Assembly (NCBI GenBank): GCA_964514395.1
Contig: CAZEQK010000082.1
Location: 1-7,104, forward strand
Direction: 5' to 3'
Length of the DNA: 7,104 nt
From: CAZEQK01 sp964514395
Lineage (GTDB): Bacteria > Bacillota > Bacilli > Tepidibacillales > Tepidibacillaceae
The first letter of the stretch is position 1. Each line of letters begins with the position of its first letter. A program made the translations under genes and the position numbers. Positions 6,059 through 7,104 of the stretch are shown in pieces. The notes beneath the pieces were generated by a model, which was not told where the DNA came from, ran no database searches, and saw nothing but the letters and a program-made list of their open reading frames with translations.

Positions 6059-6333
6059 GATCATGATGTTTATATTGATGTTATTGGTCATGATAATCCA
6101 AAGTCTTGTCTTAAACGTTAGAGAAAAACATATGAGCAGTATGGAGAAGAAGGCTTTTATACAGAGCGTCGTAGTAAGGGGAGTATTGGACGCCCCACAT
6201 CTAAGGATTTATCTACAGAGGAGAAACTTAAGAAAGCGGAAGCAAAGATTGCTTTCTTAGAGACTGAGCTTAGCTTCATAAAATGTTAGAGGAGCTAGAA
6301 AGGCACAAAAATATTTACACTACCAATTTTTAA
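6059..6333 (+). pseudogene. IS3-family OrfA (helix-turn-helix) transposase relic
   Basis: The conceptual frame reads DVIGHDNPKSCLKR-stop-RKTYEQYGEEGFYTER, then GSIGRPTSKDLSTEEKLKK and AEAKIAFLETELSFIK. Restoring one A in the run at 6280-6283 gives KMLEELERHKN. The EEKLKKAEAKIAFLETEL pattern is the leucine-zipper helix of IS3/IS150-type OrfA proteins, which pairs with OrfB to make the transposase. Two defects are certain: a TAG at 6119-6121 in place of the expected Trp codon, and the lost base. A GGGAGAG ribosome-like site (6021) followed by ATAACAAAG looks like the decayed original start, but it is in another frame. A perfect TATAAT at 5999 lacks a good -35. No OrfB follows: 6334-6498 is AT-rich with nothing recognised. 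The element is dead, and its right end is not visible. Confidence 0.75.
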
Positions 6334-6498
6334 TACGATTATAATAATGTACTATTTTTTTACTACTTTATTTCAGATGGATAAATAGTTATTCAAATTA
6401 ATATATTCTACTATCGTATAAGTGTAAGAAACTAATCAAAATCATTCTCTAAGTATGTACTGTAATAATGACGGTTGATCTAACGTATTTCAAATATC

Positions 6499-6811
6499 TG
6501 ACTCTGAATAATAAAGTATTATTGTTGGTCGGTCTAGCCAATCTTTGTCTAAGTGTTTCTATGCCCCATTTTATTAATACGTTTGATGGAAAGATATTAA
6601 AAAACCCATATAGATTTTGCAGTTTATTATTTTAACTAGACTTGGATGTATTATTTGATAAATAATGTTATAAAGAATAAAAAAAGGTACTTATTGGTTT
6701 TTAGAACAAAATACTAGGTAAAATAAAATCTTATCATGGCTATCGATTCTACTCGATAGCCTTTTGTCTTACAATCCAGTTAACAGCAATTGAGAACTCA
6801 CAACAAACTAC
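6499..6811 (+). repeat. Long spacer repeat, copy 2 (partner 1729-2032)
   Basis: This is a near-identical second copy of the spacer after cassette A, with a few extra bases near 6660 (GATAAATAATGTT in place of a shorter run). It includes the terminator and the first bases of the following core. It again joins a cassette end to a core start. The matched minus-strand stretch (WGIETLRQRLAR) is open here too, but the substitutions between copies change residues. Confidence 0.85.
6738..6765 (+). terminator. Rho-independent terminator, cassette C end
   Basis: A 9-bp stem pairs GGCTATCGA with TCGATAGCC around a TTCTAC loop, followed by TTTT. It is the third copy of the cassette-boundary hairpin and directly precedes core D. 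Confidence 0.82.
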
Positions 6812-7104
6812 CATTACTACAACGCAGGGCATTAAGCCTATGTAACTGATGGAAATAACAACGTTAAATACAGCTTTACCAGAAATCAAGCAGGCAAGTT
6901 GATAGCGATGACCGACCATACAGGAGCCACTGATTATCCTATTACTACGTCTTAAACTCTCATGGAGATGTAATAGGGTTAAAGGATATAAATGGTGACA
7001 TGGTGGTAAGCTATGAGTATGATGCTTACGGAAATATCCTAAACTTAGGCAGAAACAGGAACCGTAACAATAGGTGATGGTACACTGTTATGGCATGCTA
7101 ACCC
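6773..7104 (+). pseudogene. Rhs core fragment D, degraded and cut by window edge
   Basis: This is a fourth core copy, starting GAGAACTCACAACAAACTACC at 6792 after a short shared lead. About 70 bp are missing after ACTACC, so that ATT of ATTGCC is joined to ATTACTACAACG; this removes the YEYDHTGKRTKKV segment and shifts frame. A base is also missing at ACTGATTATCC (ACCGACGTATCC in B). Near 7044 it carries the same one-base insertion (CTTAGGCAG) as copy A. The last 128 bases match window positions 1-128 with one mismatch. Any toxin tip lies beyond the window. Confidence 0.85.

Noticed and set aside
6063..6260. 65-codon plus-strand frame near the IS relic
   Set aside because: The OrfA-like residues read in a different frame, so this open frame is accidental.
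1..7104. CRISPR array, tRNA or rRNA genes
   Set aside because: The repeats seen are Rhs cores, spacers and terminators, not short regular direct repeats with unique spacers. No tRNA or rRNA signature was found.

Overview
This window is an accessory polymorphic-toxin region from a low-GC Gram-positive bacterium (Bacillota; Bacilli or Clostridia). The pointers are strong AT-richness, GAGGTGATAT/AGGAGG ribosome sites, frequent TTG starts and an Rhs/WapA-type core ending in DPSGY. The genus cannot be decided from the sequence. All recognisable genes lie on the plus strand.

The window is a tandem array of orphan Rhs cassettes. Each cassette has a truncated, usually broken copy of the same Rhs core end (up to about 190 codons), then an unrelated C-terminal tip (candidate toxin), then a small candidate immunity gene. 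A recurring hairpin terminator with a GGCTATCG-type arm separates the cassettes.

Cassette A (1-1986): frameshifted core, a GIY-YIG nuclease tip that is itself broken by one missing base, and an intact soluble two-domain immunity gene with an Imm26-like N-terminus. A spacer and terminator follow.

Cassette B (1987-3646): core with one frameshift near its start, an intact 168-residue hydrophobic tip, a multi-pass membrane protein 12 nt downstream, then the terminator.

Cassette C (3647-6765): core broken by a stop codon, a frameshift and a 98-bp insertion carrying a hairpin. It has an intact 173-residue hydrophobic tip and a 122-residue membrane protein. After these come a second small membrane-protein gene, a strong terminator-like hairpin, an IS3-type OrfA relic, a second copy of the spacer seen after cassette A, and the terminator.

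Cassette D (6766-end): a decayed core. Its last 128 bases match the first 128 bases of the window with one mismatch, so the array continues on both sides.

The likely logic is a reservoir of silent toxin tips. The conserved core serves as a homology arm by which a tip plus its immunity gene could be recombined onto a full-length Rhs/WapA gene outside the window, while the retained immunity genes protect against sibling toxins. The cores are eroding as proteins but stay alike as DNA. The two hydrophobic tip/membrane-protein pairs (B and C) are the best candidates for a little-described toxin class: membrane-acting effectors with integral-membrane immunity proteins.
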